Shown here one piece after another: positions 61,676 to 64,000 of a DNA stretch of 64,000 nt (position 1 is its first letter; every line of letters starts with the position of its first letter). The notes below the pieces were generated by a model. It made no database searches, had not been told where the DNA came from, and worked only from the letters and a program-made list of their open reading frames with translations. Both the position numbers and the translations under genes were made by a program. Origin of the DNA: Limnomonas spitsbergensis (taxonomy: Eukaryota; Chlorophyta; Chlorophyceae; Chlamydomonadales); the NCBI GenBank assembly GCA_037349105.1, contig JAYJMM010000035.1, forward strand, positions 1,725,501-1,789,500, written 5' to 3'.

Positions 61676-62020
61676 CTTTCAATTTAGCTTCAATTAGCTC
61701 CAATTTAGCTTCAATTTAGCTTCAATTAGCTCCAATTTAGCTTCAATTTAGCTTCAATTAGCTCCAATTTAGCTCCAATTTAGCTTCAATTTAGCTTCAA
61801 TTTAGCTTCAATTTAGCTTCAATTAGCTCCAATTTAGCTTCAATTTAGCTTCAATTAGCTCCAATTTAGCTTCAATTTAGCTTCAATTAGCTCCAATTTA
61901 GCTTCAATTTAGCTTCAATTAGCTCCAATTTAGCTTCAATTTAGCTTCAATTAGCTCCAATTTAGCTTCAATTTAGCTTCAATTAGCTCCAATTTAGCTT
62001 CAATTTAGCTTCATTCTATG
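61676..62020 (+). repeat. CAATTTAGCTTCAATTAGCTC array
   Basis: Alternating 12-bp (CAATTTAGCTTC) and 10-bp (CAATTAGCTC) units, about 31 in all, with a higher-order period of about 34 bp. Confidence 0.94.
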
Positions 62021-62039
62021 ATCATTATAGCTTCCATCT

Positions 62040-62400
62040 AGCTTCATCACAGCCTACAGCCGAGGATACCTGAGACTGCAGCAAGACCTGCTGCTCGAGC
62101 CAGTCAAGGTTTGGGCCAATGGGGACCATGCCTTGACCGGCCTATAGCCCCCCGAAGGTGATCTGGCGCACACCCTAAACCCTTAACCTCGACCGGCCTA
62201 CGCCCCCCTTCCAGAAGGTGCTCTGGCGCGCGCCCTAAAAGCAATTCTGCCAAACACGCGGCCGGCTACAGAAACCGCCACTGAAAGCAATGCCCTAGAG
62301 CACTCACAAGAAGAGGCTACTTTAACATTGGTTTCCAGCCCTCCTACCTGTCGCCCACCTACCGCCCACCTGCCACCCACCTACCGCCCACCCACCTCAG
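62040..62400 (+). repeat. Dispersed-repeat fragments and pyrimidine-rich acceptor tract
   Basis: 62095-62235 carries two copies of GACCGGCCTA(T/C)(A/G)..CCCCC..GAAGGTG(A/C)TCTGGCGC. 62335-62400 is an array of CCCACCTACCG leading to the acceptor CCACCTCAG. Confidence 0.65.
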
Positions 62401-62484
62401 GGCAAACGGCCAATACACGGAGGAGATGGTGCAGTCCGTGCTCACAAACATGTGGTCCAGCAACGCTCCATGGTTGGGCACCTG
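62401..62484 (+). CDS. Probable internal exon of unrecognised gene
   Basis: The acceptor CCACCTCAG precedes 62401. One base, 27 codons and two bases read ANGQYTEEMVQSVLTNMW then SSNAPWLGT, a composition typical of real protein. The donor GTTCAG is inferred because a downstream copy of the edge (GTGGTCCAGCAGAACTGCAT ... GGGCACCTGGTTCAGG, 62612-62665) includes it. Its phase does not fit a direct join to 60191-60271, so further exons or another gene are needed. Confidence 0.42.
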
Positions 62485-62611
62485 GTTCAGGAATGAGGGT
62501 TCAAGGTTTAGGGTTAAGGGTTAAGGTTTTAGGTTCAAGGGTTTAAGTATGAGAGTTCAGGAATAAATAAGGGTTCAGGGTGTAGAATTGCATGGTTCAT
62601 GGTAATCGCTG

Positions 62612-62665
62612 TAAGGCTGTGGTCCAGCAGAACTGCATGGGTGGGCACCTGGTTCAGGGTGCACA
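62612..62665 (+). repeat. Copy of exon 62401-62484 donor edge
   Basis: GTGGTCCAGCAGAACTGCAT..GGGTGGGCACCTGGTTCAGG matches the last about 48 bp and donor of the exon, about 130 bp downstream. 62666-63060 holds nothing recognised. Confidence 0.85.
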
Positions 62666-63082
62666 ATTTGACGATTTCAGACTTTGTTTGGCAATCGCTT
62701 TCACTATCCATACTTTGTGAGGTCACGTGCTCTGGGTGTGAACGGGGAGTGGGAGGGGGGTGAGTCTCGACTCCGGGGCATAGAAAGACCTTTATCTGGA
62801 GCGCACTCTTTCTAGCTTCTCCACACGGGGACGCCAAACACGTGCTTGCAACTATCAACAAAGTCAATTCAATACCAATCCACTCAGCCACGTAGCTCCA
62901 AAACATAAAAAAAACAGACCCCAAAACGATGAACTAGGCACGAACTTGTTGGCCGCCCTCAGAGATCAGCAAATAAGTAAACAACACACAAGGCCTTTCT
63001 AGATCGTGCTTGGACTTGCACTCTCTTCCTCTTCTCTCTTCCACTCTCTCCATTCCTCCTGCTCGCACTGCCCATGCGGTTC

Positions 63083-64000
63083 GAAAAAGGCTGCAGGGTG
63101 GGCGCGTACGTTGGACGCTGGAACGACACCAGGGATCACAAGCAAGCCACTATGAACTGTACCCTAAACCCCAAAGTCTAAAGGCTGCAGGGTGGATGCG
63201 GACATTGGAAGCAGGAACAACAGCAGATATCGCAGGCCCTATCGCAGGCCACTATGAACTTTACCCTAAACCCCAAAGTCTAAAGTCTGCAGGGTGGATG
63301 CGTACATTGGAAGCAGGAACAACAGCAGACATTGCAGACCCTATTGCAGGCCACTATGAACTTTACCCTAAACCCCAAAGCCTAAAGTCTGCAGGGTGGA
63401 TGCGTACATTGGAAGCAGGAACAACAGCAGACATCGCAGACCCTATTGCAGGCCACTATGAACTTTACCCTAAACCCCAAAGTCTAAAGTCTGCAGGGTG
63501 GATGCGTACATTGGAAGCAGGAACAACAGCAGACATCGCAGACCCTATTGCAGGCCACTATGAACTTTACCCTAAACCCCAAAGCCTAAAGTCTGCAGGG
63601 TGGATGCGGACATTGGAAGCAGGAACAACAGCAGACATCGCAGACCCTATTGCAGGCCACTATGAACTTTACCCTAAACCCCAAAGCCTAAAGTCTGCAG
63701 GGTGGATGCATACATTGGAAGCAGGAACAACAGCAGACATTGCAGACCCTATTGCAGGCCACTATGAACTTTACCCTAAACCCCAAAGCCTAAAGTCTGC
63801 AGGGTGGATGCATACATTGGAAGCAGGAACAACAGCAGACATTGCAGACCCTATTGCAGGCCACTATGAACTTTACCCTAAACCCCAAAGCCTAAAGGCT
63901 GCAGGGTGGATGCGTACATTGGAAGCAGAAACAACAGCAGACATCGCAGACCCTATTGCAGGCCACTATGAACTTTACCCTAAACCCCAAAGCCTAAAGG
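63083..64000 (+). repeat. 102-bp tandem array, about nine copies, running off the window
   Basis: Units start CTGCAGGGTGGATGCGTACA and include ACAACAGCAGACATCGCAGA and ACCCTAAACCCCAAAGCCTA. The first unit is shorter and more diverged. Each has CTGCAG at its start and CCCTAAACCCC at its end, the layout of acceptor-edge copies, so a real exon beginning GGTGGATGCGTAC probably lies just right of the window. Confidence 0.9.

Overview
This is nuclear DNA from a green-lineage eukaryote, most likely a prasinophyte-type alga. The evidence is a plant-type chloroplast enoyl-ACP reductase, a thylakoid-type CYP37-like cyclophilin, a plastid-type DUF2993 protein, many GT-AG introns, and CCCTAAA/TTTAGGG-like heptamers throughout the introns. 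The repeat-filled style recalls Pyramimonadales such as Cymbomonas, but that is a guess from memory. Gene models were built by hand from phase-consistent GT-AG junctions and family resemblance.

Layout. 1-9003 (+): C-terminal 200 codons of a CYP37-like lumenal cyclophilin in six exons; the gene starts outside the window. 9004-12040: intergenic, with LINE (non-LTR retrotransposon) debris. 12041-13151 (+): cytochrome c oxidase subunit Vb-like protein, four exons. 13158-16760: minisatellites and nested LINE remnants. 16761-25090 (+): chloroplast enoyl-ACP reductase, nine exons, 378 aa. 25094-28400: nested LINE tails, a tRNA-derived SINE and minisatellites. 28590-32607 (-): DUF2993 (LmeA-like) lipid-binding protein, seven exons, 5' end not found. 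34772-37408 (+): probable organellar ribosomal protein uL10, two exons. 37409-40757: repeats. 40758-41675 (-): unrecognised acidic 305-aa ORF, divergent from 42083-53730 (+), an unrecognised 203-aa three-exon gene whose first intron (8.7 kb) holds two giant minisatellites (2.8 kb of a 17-bp unit, 4.3 kb of a 16-bp unit). 53731-59700: LINE tails, a 75/76-bp array and a TIR transposon. 59700-64000: isolated exons of one or more unrecognised genes, among arrays.

The main observation is an architectural rule that the usual feature types do not cover. At most exons the introns carry decayed tandem copies of the exon's own edges. Copies of the acceptor-side edge (AG plus the start of the exon) lie only upstream, and copies of the donor-side edge (end of the exon plus GT) lie only downstream. 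The stop-codon end of at least four genes is copied downstream in the same way. I see it in six loci on both strands, with up to eight copies per edge. Several large intronic minisatellites look as if they were seeded from such copies. The pattern fits recurrent tandem duplication across exon/intron boundaries, with one full-length exon retained and the partial copies decaying.

The genes are unrelated housekeeping functions (plastid lipid synthesis, thylakoid lumen, respiration, organellar translation). They form no operon or pathway cluster.
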